Made by a program: the position numbers and the translations under genes
Notes under the pieces: generated by a model
What the model was told of the DNA's origin: nothing
The model's database searches: none
Seen by the model: only the letters and a program-made list of their open reading frames with translations
Assembly (NCBI GenBank): GCA_003223215.1
Contig: QHYH01000111.1
Span: forward strand, 31,984 to 95,983
Direction: 5' to 3'
DNA length: 64,000 bases
Source of the DNA: Acidobacteriota bacterium
GTDB lineage: Bacteria; Acidobacteriota; Terriglobia; Acidiferrales; UBA7541
Shown here: positions 6,947 through 15,384 of the stretch, one piece after another
Layout: every line of letters starts with the position of its first letter
Position numbering within the stretch: position 1 is the stretch's first letter

Positions 6947-8470
6947 CTAGCTCGGCTGCAACAGGGTCCGCAGATCTCGAATAACGCTGAAACTTTCCAG
7001 ATGGAATATTCCGTCGATCAGATCCGAGCATTTCGCCGCGCCGAGGACGGGCGTGATGAGGTCGGTGGCCTTGGCGATAACTTCGTCGCGGGTCATAGGA
7101 TTTTCTGGCGTGCCGCGAACGTTGTCGACCCGCTCGCTGAAGTGAGAGCCATCCGTCAGCGTAACCTCGACGATGGCCACGCGCAACGGCATGAGACGTT
7201 CCAACTCAGGATCTGGAATGAGCTGGACTTTAGCCCGCTCCCGAAGAACCGCAGGGTCTTTCAAGCTCGCCTGGTCATGCGCTGAAGCAAAGGTCACCGT
7301 TTTTTCGAGAAGCATTACAGCCACGATGTGCTGCAAGCAGATGTCCGGAATTTCACGATTGTTGACGATGGCAGCTTCATCTGTTGCAAGCCGCACGGAC
7401 AGTCGCCGCACTTCGGCGGAGTCAAACGGATGCTGCTTCCGCAAAATAACCAAGGCATCGAGCGCCGCTTGAATCGGGGAACCCACGGGCCATTTCTTGA
7501 TGTTGGTGCGCGTCACTTCGTGGCGCTCGCCCAGTTTGTCGACGAGCCCGGCCGGATCGGCGTGGGGATTGTATGCCGCGAAGAAATTATCTTTACCTGA
7601 GAGGATGTCGTCGACGCCGGTCCAACCCGCTTGCACAAGCAACGCGGAAGTGATCCCGCTGCGCGCCGTCATGCCGCCAAAGTGAAACGCCTTCTGCTCA
7701 TGCTCGGTGTCGCGATTCCACGCTCCGAGGCCGGAGGATTGATGCGCAGCGTAGCCCAACATCCAGCGCATCTGTTGAGCGTTCAAGCCGGCGGCGCAAC
7801 TCGCCGCTGCTGCCGCGCCAAAAAGGGGAGAAATACTATGCGTGCTCCAATGACTCTCGGCCTCAAAGCGCTGACCGCCCAGAGTCATGGTAAAGCGCGG
7901 ACCAATGTCGTAGCCGAGCGCGGCGGCGCGCAAAAAATGCGTTCCGCTAATGCCAAAGCGCTCGCCTGCCGCCAGAGCAGCGGGAACGACAGCACAACCG
8001 GGATGAGATTGCGAAGGAGAGTGTGAGTCGTCGGTCTCATCGGCATGAGCGAGCACGCCGTTTGTCAGCGCCGCTTCGATCGGGCCGCATAAGAAGTTCG
8101 ATGCCACGACCGTGGCGACCTCGCGGCCGCCGTAGGAGCGAGCGAACTCGAGTGCCTTGCGCCCGGGAGGCAACCTGGAGCCCGAAATCATCGCGGCCAG
8201 CGTATCGAGCACGTGCTGTTTGGTTTTTTCAACGACCTCGTCTGGCAGCGCGCGCGAGCGGGCTTCGCTCATGTACCGGCTGAGGCGTTCCATGACCGAA
8301 GTTGTTTCCTGGGCAGCGCCCGGGTCAAGCGGAGGCGCGCCGGCGAACGCCAAATCGGGCGGAAGCGCGGCAGCCGCGATGGCTCGGCCGGCGATTTCGA
8401 AGAGGCTGCGACGGGTCAAAGACGAGCCAGCACACGGCTCTTTCGCGCCCTTACCCTTATCCTGTTCCAT
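6947..8470 (-). CDS. Tat-exported MmgE/PrpD-family protein (copy 2)
   Basis: A 507-residue paralogue of the protein at 4008-5552. The ATG at 8470 is supported by GGAAGGAAA about 9 bases upstream. A twin-arginine signal, LTRRSLFEIAGRAIAAAAL, occupies residues about 17-35. The family motif reads HADETDDSHSPSQSHPG, and the lysine of QKAFHFGGMTARSG is kept. As in copy 1, the canonical active-site His is Gln in KKWPVGSPIQ. The two copies share most of their length, so they arose by duplication around tarD. The gene is followed by tarD after about 46 bases and preceded by the MHS transporter gene, all in one direction. Its substrate is unknown. Confidence 0.85.
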   Translation of the reverse strand: MEQDKGKGAKEPCAGSSLTRRSLFEIAGRAIAAAALPPDLAFAGAPPLDPGAAQETTSVMERLSRYMSEARSRALPDEVVEKTKQHVLDTLAAMISGSRLPPGRKALEFARSYGGREVATVVASNFLCGPIEAALTNGVLAHADETDDSHSPSQSHPGCAVVPAALAAGERFGISGTHFLRAAALGYDIGPRFTMTLGGQRFEAESHWSTHSISPLFGAAAAASCAAGLNAQQMRWMLGYAAHQSSGLGAWNRDTEHEQKAFHFGGMTARSGITSALLVQAGWTGVDDILSGKDNFFAAYNPHADPAGLVDKLGERHEVTRTNIKKWPVGSPIQAALDALVILRKQHPFDSAEVRRLSVRLATDEAAIVNNREIPDICLQHIVAVMLLEKTVTFASAHDQASLKDPAVLRERAKVQLIPDPELERLMPLRVAIVEVTLTDGSHFSERVDNVRGTPENPMTRDEVIAKATDLITPVLGAAKCSDLIDGIFHLESFSVIRDLRTLLQPS

Positions 8471-8615
8471 GACTCTTTGTTTCCTTCCTTCCGAACAAGA
8501 GTAACCGAACAACCGTAGCCCGTTGCGCCGATCACGCGGTCATGCGATGCTCCCCGCGGCTACCGGAAAATAGCATTCCTTTTTCGCCGTGCGGCGTTCC
8601 GACTCGATTCGGCCA

Positions 8616-9896
8616 TCAGGTTGCCCCAACCGACGCGGGCTGAGGCTTGGCCAAGAGTGCCGCCGCCAATCCACAACCCGCCGCAAACGAAAGCCACAAA
8701 CCTGGAACCGCGCGGTTTCCCGTGACATGAATGAGGTAGGTGCTGATGGCGGGGGTAAAGCCACCGAAGATGGCCGTTGCCAGGCTATAAGCAAGCGAGA
8801 AGCCGGAAGTCCTCACGTTAATCGGCATGATCTCCGTTAAAAAAACCACCATTGCCCCGTTGTAACTGCCGAAAATGCACGACAACCAGAGTTCCACCGC
8901 CAGCAAGCGGGGAAGCGAAGGCGAGCGAACCAGCCACAACATTACCGGATAGGCGGTGATGAGCATCAGTATGGTGAAAATGAGGAGTAAGGGCCGCCGC
9001 CCGACGCTATCGGAAAGAGCGCCCATCACCGGAAGCCAGAAGAGGTTCGAAGCACCGACACACAGGGTGACGATCAAACTGTCCTTGTTGCCAAGACGCA
9101 GAACGGAGCTGCCGAAGGTTGGCGTATAGGCCGTGATCATATAGAAAGAAACGGTGGTCATCGTTACCAGCATGGTTCCGATGGCAACAATCCTCCAGTT
9201 GACCGAAAGCGACCGCAGGATCTCAGATGTGCTGAGGTGATGCTTGCGGCCCACGAACTCATTGGTTTCCTCAAGGGATACCCGTAACCGAAACAGGACC
9301 GGAACAATCATGCAACCGAGGAGCAGCGGCACGCGCCACCCCCAAACGGCCATTTTCTCAGGCGGAAGCATGGCGCTCAGCAGGACACCAATAAGCGCCG
9401 CAAACATGACCGCGACTTGTTGACTTGCGGATTGCCAACTTACATAAAAGCCTTTGTGGCCCGGCGTGGCGATCTCTGCCAAATAGACCGAAACGCCGCC
9501 GAGTTCCATTCCGGCAGAAAAACCTTGGAGCAACCTGCCGACCAGGACAAACAAAGGAGCCAGCAGGCCGATTGAGGCGTAACTGGGCATGCAGGCAATG
9601 GAGAAAATTCCAATAGACATGAGGCCCAGCGTCAGCAGGAGGCCGGCGCGGCGGCCATGTTTGTCGGTATATGCGCCCAACACGATGGCTCCCAGGGGAC
9701 GCATCAAAAACCCCGCGCCGAAGGTCATGAACGACAACATCAACGACCAAAACGCGTTGCCGGCAGGAAAGAAGGCTGCGCCGATGGCGGAGGCGTAATA
9801 GCCAAAGACCATGAAGTCATACATCTCCAGAAAATTTCCGCTGCAAACGCGCACCACCGACCAGATTTTGGTGCGGCGATCAGAGGGGCTCGGCAT
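8616..9896 (-). CDS. MHS-family carboxylate:H+ symporter (citrate/tricarballylate type)
   Basis: A 426-residue major facilitator protein with about 12 hydrophobic segments. It belongs to the metabolite:H+ symporter group: the opening reads [19 protein letters not shown], then comes the loop 2-3 signature [28 protein letters not shown] in segment 4, and a second DSVGRRPLL loop in the C-terminal half. Relatives import citrate, tricarballylate, alpha-ketoglutarate or similar acids. It lies in the run of PrpD, TarD and dehydrogenase genes, which supports a di- or tricarboxylate substrate. No strong Shine-Dalgarno sequence precedes the ATG. The exact substrate cannot be told from the sequence. Confidence 0.88.
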   Translation of the reverse strand: MPSPSDRRTKIWSVVRVCSGNFLEMYDFMVFGYYASAIGAAFFPAGNAFWSLMLSFMTFGAGFLMRPLGAIVLGAYTDKHGRRAGLLLTLGLMSIGIFSIACMPSYASIGLLAPLFVLVGRLLQGFSAGMELGGVSVYLAEIATPGHKGFYVSWQSASQQVAVMFAALIGVLLSAMLPPEKMAVWGWRVPLLLGCMIVPVLFRLRVSLEETNEFVGRKHHLSTSEILRSLSVNWRIVAIGTMLVTMTTVSFYMITAYTPTFGSSVLRLGNKDSLIVTLCVGASNLFWLPVMGALSDSVGRRPLLLIFTILMLITAYPVMLWLVRSPSLPRLLAVELWLSCIFGSYNGAMVVFLTEIMPINVRTSGFSLAYSLATAIFGGFTPAISTYLIHVTGNRAVPGLWLSFAAGCGLAAALLAKPQPASVGAT

Positions 9897-10221
9897 GGGA
9901 TTTCATTGTGGAAAGGACATGTTATTTCCCAGTCCGTAGGTAAAGGCAAGCGGAATTGCGCGGGCTGGCTGTGGAACTTACCATGTGGGCCGTAAAGCCT
10001 CGGCGTTTTTAGGCCGAGGATCTAAGGCCCCTCTTTCTTTTCCTTGCAAACTGCTCTATATTTCTTCTGTCCGAGCGATCTATGGGCGGGCAGCCCAAAA
10101 GTAAAGCCTCTTCGTGGTCCTCCGCTGAAGTAGGCGGTTGTGGGAGGAACCCGCCGAAGCCATCTCGGGAAACAAACCGAGAGGCCGTAGGAATCCTCGC
10201 CGCTTGCGGCGGGGAGGATGT
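9897..10221. other. Intergenic region inside the carboxylate gene run
   Basis: No gene is supported. The stretch holds the dispersed repeat at 9979-10019, a hairpin TCTCGG/CCGAGA near 10170-10190 and a GC hairpin (GCCGC-TT-GCGGC) near 10197-10210, just after the dehydrogenase stop codon. These may process or attenuate the transcript between the two halves of the operon. A separate promoter for the transporter gene is possible. Confidence 0.45.
9979..10019. repeat. Dispersed repeat copy A with hairpin
   Basis: Bases 9979-10008 match 21131-21160 at 28 of 30 positions. The core is GTGGGCCG, one variable base, then AAAGCCTCGGCGTT. This copy also forms a perfect hairpin, CCTCGGC (9998-10004) with GCCGAGG (10013-10019). 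Read on the minus strand, both copies encode NAEALRPTW then a stop, with the two differences silent, so they could be remnants of one gene end or a non-coding repeat family. Confidence 0.5.
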
Positions 10222-11289
10222 TCAATGCCGCTGGTTCACCCGCGAAGCAATCGCGGCTCCCAAATCTTTGGTGGAGGCGCTGCCTCCAATGTCCGGGGTC
10301 CTCACGTTTCCTTGAGCCAATTCATCCGCAATTGCGGCTTCGACGGCGTCAGCCGCCTTTGGTTCCCCCAAGTGTCTAAGCATCATGGCCCCAGACCAAA
10401 TCTGTCCGATGGGGTTGGCGATTCCTTTTCCCGCGATGTCCGGCGCGGAACCGTGAACCGGCTCGAACATGGAAGGGAATTCCTTCTCCGGGTTCAAATT
10501 CGCTGAGGGGGCGATGCCAATCGATCCGACGACCGCGGGCCCAAGGTCGGAGAGAATATCCCCGAAGAGATTCGAGCCCACAACGACGTCAAACCAATCG
10601 GGATGGCGGACAAAGTGGGCGGTCAGGATGTCGATGTGGAATTGGTCGGTACGGACGTCCGGGTATTCTGCGGCTACAGCACGAAAGCATTCATCCCAGA
10701 ACGGCATGGTATGAATGATGCCGTTCGATTTGGTTGCTGAAGTCACATGCTTGTTTCGCTTGCGCGCCAATTCGAAGGCGTAGCGCAACACGCGATTGAC
10801 GCCGCGCCGCGTGAAAACCGTCTGCTGCACCGCCATTTCCTCGTCGGTTCCTTCGTAAAGGCGGCCGCCGATGTTCGAATATTCCCCTTCATTGTTTTCA
10901 CGGACAATACAAAATTCAATTTGACCCGGCTTCCAGTGCTTGAGCGGGCTCTCGATTCCCTCAAATAGCCGCACCGGCCTCAGATTCACGTATTGCCGGA
11001 AGCTACGGCGAATCGGGATGAGTAGACCCCACAAGGAAACGTGGTCGGGGACATCAGGGTGTCCAACGGCGCCGAGGAAAATGGCGTCAAAGGACCGGAG
11101 TTGCGCGATGCCATCCGAGGGCATCATCCTTCCGCTTTTGGCATAGGTTTCGCAGCTCCAGTCCAGGCAGTGCCAAGAAAAGCCGAATCCAAAGCGTTTC
11201 GCTGCGGCGTCCAGCACCCGCATGCCTTCAGGCACGACTTCTCTGCCGATGCCGTCTCCGGGAATCACCGCGATGTTGAATGTCCGCAT
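10222..11289 (-). CDS. ttuC: Tartrate dehydrogenase/decarboxylase-type enzyme (isocitrate/isopropylmalate dehydrogenase family)
   Basis: A 355-residue NAD-dependent beta-decarboxylating dehydrogenase. Family marks are IAVIPGDGIGREVVPEG at the N-terminus, the arginines of the substrate pocket (LRPVRLF and the RENNEGEYS segment), the lysine of SATKSNGI, the metal-binding aspartates of GSNLFGDILSDLGPAV, and EPVHGSAPDIAGKGIANP near the NAD site. The REN-x-EGEYS form and the overall sequence are of the tartrate dehydrogenase/D-malate dehydrogenase branch, not LeuB. I chose the ATG at 11289, which has AGGCGG 8 bases upstream; a TTG two codons earlier is too close to it. It would act on tartrate or D-malate in the cytosol. 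Which of the two is preferred cannot be decided here. Confidence 0.85.
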   Translation of the reverse strand: MRTFNIAVIPGDGIGREVVPEGMRVLDAAAKRFGFGFSWHCLDWSCETYAKSGRMMPSDGIAQLRSFDAIFLGAVGHPDVPDHVSLWGLLIPIRRSFRQYVNLRPVRLFEGIESPLKHWKPGQIEFCIVRENNEGEYSNIGGRLYEGTDEEMAVQQTVFTRRGVNRVLRYAFELARKRNKHVTSATKSNGIIHTMPFWDECFRAVAAEYPDVRTDQFHIDILTAHFVRHPDWFDVVVGSNLFGDILSDLGPAVVGSIGIAPSANLNPEKEFPSMFEPVHGSAPDIAGKGIANPIGQIWSGAMMLRHLGEPKAADAVEAAIADELAQGNVRTPDIGGSASTKDLGAAIASRVNQRH

Positions 11290-11310
11290 CGACAAGACCG
11301 CCTATGCTGT

Positions 11311-12807
11311 TCAAGCCGAAAGCAAGGATGACAAAGTGCTTACATCCGACGCCGATTCCAAGGTCTTCACGAAATCGATAATCTTTTCTACCTTGGCTTT
11401 TGGCCACTCTGCGTATTCGGCACAGCCCTGGAATTTCACTGCAGCTTCTCGGAAGGTCATGGGATCGGCAGGACTGCCTTTTCCAAAATCAGCGCGCCCG
11501 ATGATTACCCGGCCGTCCTTGAGGTGAACTTTGAGGAGGGAAGTCATTTTGTCGTAACCCTCCTTCTCGGCTTCCTCATCCACGTAAAAATGGACTCGCC
11601 GAATCATGTCGTGAACTTCCGCGCTTTGCACGATTTGATCCGTAAACTCGCCCAGGCTCGCTTTCCCGCGCAGCAGCAAAATGGCCAGACAAAATTCCAT
11701 GCTGAACTTGGCCTCGAGGCCGGTCTTAGGCTGGTGGTGCAGCAGCGTGGTGGTCATGTTGTGATTGGCGCCGACATCCACTTTCTCGACCTGCGCCGCT
11801 TGGATGTTGTTCGCCGCGATAAGCCGCGCCAATTCCGTCATTGCCGGATGCGTCAGCGAGCCCGACGGATACGGCTTCAACGAGATTCCCGGCGAAGCAA
11901 AAGTCCATGGTCCTCCCAAGCGATTCATAATGGCACCAGGATCAAACGTCCCGCCAAACGCGTGAAAAAAACCTCTTTCCGCTTCCAGGATTTGTTGCGC
12001 GGCGTCCCATCCCAGCGCGACCAGCTCCGCGGACACCACGCCGCTTTCCGCAGCGTGACCGGCCTGAAAGGGTTTGGTCATCGTTCCGAAGTTTTCCCGC
12101 AGCCCAGCGGATTGGCTGGCCACCAAACCCAAGCTGTTCAGCGTCTTCGGAAGGTCGAATCGCAAAACCTTGGCGCAGGCGGCAGCCGACCCGAACGGAC
12201 CGCACGTTCCCGTGGAATGAAACCCGTCCTGGTAATGGCGAGGAGAAATCGCCTCGGCTATCTTGCATTCCACCTCGACACCGATGTGGTACGCCAGCAT
12301 GAATTCTTTCCCTGAAACGCTTTCGCCCTCCGCTTGGGCAAGGATGGCAGGGAGTACGGGAACGGTGGGATGCACGAGAAGGCCATACACGCGATCCTTC
12401 GCCGCCGAGAGTTGCGTGTCGTCAAAATCATCCGCGTGAATCGATATGCCGTTGGTCCAGGCGGCAAAGCGCGGAGAGGTTTTGAGTCCGGACCCGACGA
12501 CGGTGGCCTTTCCGCCACACCCGCCAAGATGCTCAAGATAACGGCGGCAGATGGCACCGGTTTGGGCGCGAGAACCAGCGAGGGCAAGACCTAAGCCATC
12601 AAGGATCGACTTTTTCCCGAGTTCAATGACCTCCCGAGGGACATCTTCGTACCTGGTTTCGACCACGAACTTACCGACGTAGTTCGTCAGTCCATGAACC
12701 TGCGGGAAATCATCCCGTGCCGGTAATGGGGCTCCCTTGGCAGAGTGGAAGAACGGACTCGAAGCGATTGCCCCGAGGGAGGCCTTGGCAAACTTGCGTC
12801 TGAGCAT
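11311..12807 (-). CDS. MmgE/PrpD-family protein with twin-arginine-like leader (copy 3)
   Basis: A 498-residue MmgE/PrpD protein, clearly diverged from the two copies beside tarD. The leader MLRRKFAKASLGAIASSPFF has the RRxFxK pattern of a Tat signal with a weak hydrophobic core. Unlike copies 1 and 2 it keeps all the usual family residues: FDDTQLSAAKDRVYGLLVHP (Asp and His), the lysine of TKPFQAGHAAESG, and LKPYPSGSLTHPA with the active-site His. It may therefore be a conventional dehydratase, decarboxylase or epimerase. AGGAG lies 16 bases before the ATG, which is long, so the start is moderately sure. It is flanked by a YncE-like gene (19 bases) and the dehydrogenase gene (21 bases), consistent with one transcript. 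Confidence 0.83.
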   Translation of the reverse strand: MLRRKFAKASLGAIASSPFFHSAKGAPLPARDDFPQVHGLTNYVGKFVVETRYEDVPREVIELGKKSILDGLGLALAGSRAQTGAICRRYLEHLGGCGGKATVVGSGLKTSPRFAAWTNGISIHADDFDDTQLSAAKDRVYGLLVHPTVPVLPAILAQAEGESVSGKEFMLAYHIGVEVECKIAEAISPRHYQDGFHSTGTCGPFGSAAACAKVLRFDLPKTLNSLGLVASQSAGLRENFGTMTKPFQAGHAAESGVVSAELVALGWDAAQQILEAERGFFHAFGGTFDPGAIMNRLGGPWTFASPGISLKPYPSGSLTHPAMTELARLIAANNIQAAQVEKVDVGANHNMTTTLLHHQPKTGLEAKFSMEFCLAILLLRGKASLGEFTDQIVQSAEVHDMIRRVHFYVDEEAEKEGYDKMTSLLKVHLKDGRVIIGRADFGKGSPADPMTFREAAVKFQGCAEYAEWPKAKVEKIIDFVKTLESASDVSTLSSLLSA

Positions 12808-12826
12808 GACCGGTGTTGAGGATCTC

Positions 12827-13849
12827 CTACGGCTGTATATCGTACACCCGCACTTCGGCGTCCTTGCCTTCGTGATGTGGCACGGCCAGATTGTAGCGAT
12901 TGAGTTCCGGAACGAGAATGCCGGTTTTTGCGCGAAAGCTTCCTTCGACCCGCCCCAGCAGGGAGTAGTGATCGGCGTCGAGCTGTTGAACAACGTCGAG
13001 GTAGCCGTCTCCAGCAAGATAGATTCGCCTGTACTTTGCGTCGTAAGCGGCATCATCCACCATGCCAACGCAGGGAAGCTCGGAGATGACTTTGCCGGAA
13101 TCTGAATTCAGAACGATCAATTTCCCCGGATTTCGTGTGGAAACGAACAGACGGTGGTTCGCTTCGTCGAAGGCCATGGCGACATTGCTTTTATCGCCGG
13201 CGGGCAAGGGCCAAGTAGCCAAACGAGAGCCTTTGTTGCGGTCGAGAACGCCGACATCGTTCTGCCCCGTAATGTTGCAAAAGAGCCGTGGGCCGGACGT
13301 TTCCAATACGATGGCTTCGACATGGTTGGAATCGATTTTGATGTCGCGAAGTTTCTTGGAGGTATTCGTGTCAATGACACTGATCAAACAATAAGGAGTA
13401 TGCGCCTCCCGTCCGCCATTTACCACATAGAGGTAGTGTGTCGTGGAATCGTAAGCGATGGAGTCAGCGTCGATGGACACTTTGATCTCGCCGAGCGGTT
13501 TGTACGTGTCGCTGTCATAGACTCTGACGGCCGAAGCGTCGCCTTCGACAACAAACAGTTTCTTTAGATCCTTTCGATACAAAATAGCGTGCGGTGCTTT
13601 TGCATCTTCCATTGTCTGGATGCGCGTGTTCGTCGCAGTGTCCAGCACGTCCACCTTGTCATTCTCTTCGTCGGTGAGAAAAAGCCTGTGACCGTCGATG
13701 TCCGTAGCGAAATGATCAAAATCGCCATCCTTGAGTCCCGGCAAAGGAATTGTCGCGACGAGCTTGAGTGCCCCTTTGGCTTGCGCCGCAGCCTGGACGG
13801 GAAATGACACCAACAACAGGAATAGGAAAAAGCGCCGCCTATATTTCAT
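12827..13849 (-). CDS. Secreted YncE-like beta-propeller protein (1)
   Basis: A 340-residue protein with a Sec signal peptide (MKYRRRFFLFLLLVSFPVQAAAQ) and repeated YVTN-type blades, for example DIDGHRLFLTDEENDKVDVLD, KKLFVVEGDASAVRVYD and NHRLFVSTRNPGKLIVLN. Such propellers usually bind ligands or proteins in the periplasm and lack a catalytic centre. The ATG is preceded by GGAGG at 5 bases. It is the first gene of the minus-strand carboxylate run and is divergent from a related propeller gene at 14253. A role as periplasmic binding or sensory partner of the operon is an inference. Confidence 0.82.
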   Translation of the reverse strand: MKYRRRFFLFLLLVSFPVQAAAQAKGALKLVATIPLPGLKDGDFDHFATDIDGHRLFLTDEENDKVDVLDTATNTRIQTMEDAKAPHAILYRKDLKKLFVVEGDASAVRVYDSDTYKPLGEIKVSIDADSIAYDSTTHYLYVVNGGREAHTPYCLISVIDTNTSKKLRDIKIDSNHVEAIVLETSGPRLFCNITGQNDVGVLDRNKGSRLATWPLPAGDKSNVAMAFDEANHRLFVSTRNPGKLIVLNSDSGKVISELPCVGMVDDAAYDAKYRRIYLAGDGYLDVVQQLDADHYSLLGRVEGSFRAKTGILVPELNRYNLAVPHHEGKDAEVRVYDIQP

Positions 13850-14252
13850 GGAACCCTCCAAAATCGCTCTGGTCGGTAAAGAGTTGCACCCGCGGAATCC
13901 AGTTCCAGCTAGAAAGAGTAAGTGTTTCGAAGGGCCCGCGGAACGATGGCATCCAATTTTCTTCTCTTGCCTCGTCATGCTCGGGGAGGCCCGCCGGTCG
14001 AGTCAACATCTGTTTGGAACCGGCGAAGAGGCGGCGTCCTGACCATGCCAGATCCCTTGATTTTACGACGACACAACTGCTTCGAAGCAGGCTCCGGCTA
14101 AACAGAAATTAATCTTGGTTTAAGTTGGTGCGACTGGCGGATGAATTATTCTCTCCACTGGCCGCTCCGCGGCGAAGTTCGCGCTGCACTTGAGCACCAG
14201 CTCTTGCAATTCGAGTGGACCAAAATCCAAATTGTTTTGGCATGGAGAGAAG
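13850..14252. other. Divergent control region between two beta-propeller genes
   Basis: This 403-base region separates the minus-strand carboxylate run from the plus-strand propeller gene, so promoters for both should lie here. It carries the motif at 14101-14124 shared with 18881-18904. I see no gene and no clear -35/-10 pair. Confidence 0.5.
14101..14124. promoter_or_regulatory. Candidate response-regulator site, copy 1
   Basis: AACAGAAATTAATCTTGG followed by TTTAAG. This 24-base block differs at one base from 18881-18904. It holds TTAA at two positions exactly 11 bases apart, the direct-repeat spacing typical of OmpR/PhoB-type regulators. It lies about 130-150 bases before the propeller start at 14253. 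Confidence 0.5.
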
Positions 14253-15263
14253 ATGAAGAAACGGTTTCTGATCCTGACGATGATCCTTGCCGTTTTGGAA
14301 GTAGCAGGGCAGGCCCAAGACGCCACTCCCCTGAAACTCCTCGAAACCTTTAAATTGTCTCCGGACATCAAAGGAAATTTCGATCACTTCGCAATTGACC
14401 TTAAAACCAACCGGCTGTTCGCTACGCCCGAAGGCTACAAGGCGGTGCTTGTTTTCGATGTGCAGAGCGGGAAACTGATTCACACGATTCGCGGCATCGA
14501 AAAACCTCATGCGATTCTTTGCCGGGAAGACCTGCACCGCCTGTACGTGACCGATGGGGAAGCCGGGGAGTTGAAAATCTTTGACAGCACAAATTATGCC
14601 TTGGTCTCGTACGTGAAGCTGCTGCTGGATGCGGACTCGATTGGATACGACCGGGAAACAAAACTGCTCTACATCGACAACGGCGGCGGCGACGTCCACG
14701 AAACTTACTCCATGATCAGCATTGTGGAGACGACCGCCGGGAAAAAGGTGGCCGACATGAAAGTCGATGGCGATACCCTCGAAGCTATGAGGCTTGAAAG
14801 GTCCAGCTCGAGAATGTACGTGAATAACAAAGCAAAGGGCCAGGTGGAGGTCATCGACCGGAACAAGCGCGAGATCGTCGAGAGCTGGCCGGTTACCAAG
14901 AGCAAGACTAACGTAGCGATGGCCCTTGACGAGCCGAATCATCGTCTGTTTGTTGCTTGCCGCGGCGGGGATATCGTGGTGTTTGATACCACTACCGGCA
15001 AGGAGCTTATGGCTCTACCGATCACCAAGGGAGTCGACGACCTGGTTTATGATGCGGGCAGCCGCCGTCTCTACGCCTCTGCCGATGGGAACGTGGAGGT
15101 GTACGAGCAAACTGACCCTGACCAATACAAGCCCCTCGGGAAAGTGCCAACCGGACCGCTGGGGCGGACGTCTCTCTTGGTTCCTGCGCTGAAGCGCTAT
15201 TTTGTGGCTGTTCCACAACACGGGACGGAGAGCGCGGGAATCCTGGTTTTTGAAGTTCTATAG
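14253..15263 (+). CDS. Secreted YncE-like beta-propeller protein (2)
   Basis: A 336-residue relative of the propeller at 12827-13849. It has a Sec signal (MKKRFLILTMILAVLEVAGQAQ) and the same blade motifs (DLKTNRLFATPEGYKAVLVFD, RLYVTDGEAGELKIFD, NHRLFVACRGGDIVVFD). The ATG follows GGAG by 5 bases. The two proteins are probably a diverged duplicate pair transcribed away from each other. The stop codon lies in a 12-base palindrome, GTTCTATAGAAC. The copy-1 regulator motif sits upstream. Ligand and partner are unknown. Confidence 0.82.
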   Translation: MKKRFLILTMILAVLEVAGQAQDATPLKLLETFKLSPDIKGNFDHFAIDLKTNRLFATPEGYKAVLVFDVQSGKLIHTIRGIEKPHAILCREDLHRLYVTDGEAGELKIFDSTNYALVSYVKLLLDADSIGYDRETKLLYIDNGGGDVHETYSMISIVETTAGKKVADMKVDGDTLEAMRLERSSSRMYVNNKAKGQVEVIDRNKREIVESWPVTKSKTNVAMALDEPNHRLFVACRGGDIVVFDTTTGKELMALPITKGVDDLVYDAGSRRLYASADGNVEVYEQTDPDQYKPLGKVPTGPLGRTSLLVPALKRYFVAVPQHGTESAGILVFEVL

Positions 15264-15384
15264 AACCCCGTGAGAGAAATTGTGCGCTTTTGCAGTCGAC
15301 GAACTACGCGCCTGAGCCCAAACGTGCGCCTTCCCATCTGTTGGTGTGAACAAATGACGAAACATCCCGGAGAGGAGGGATATC

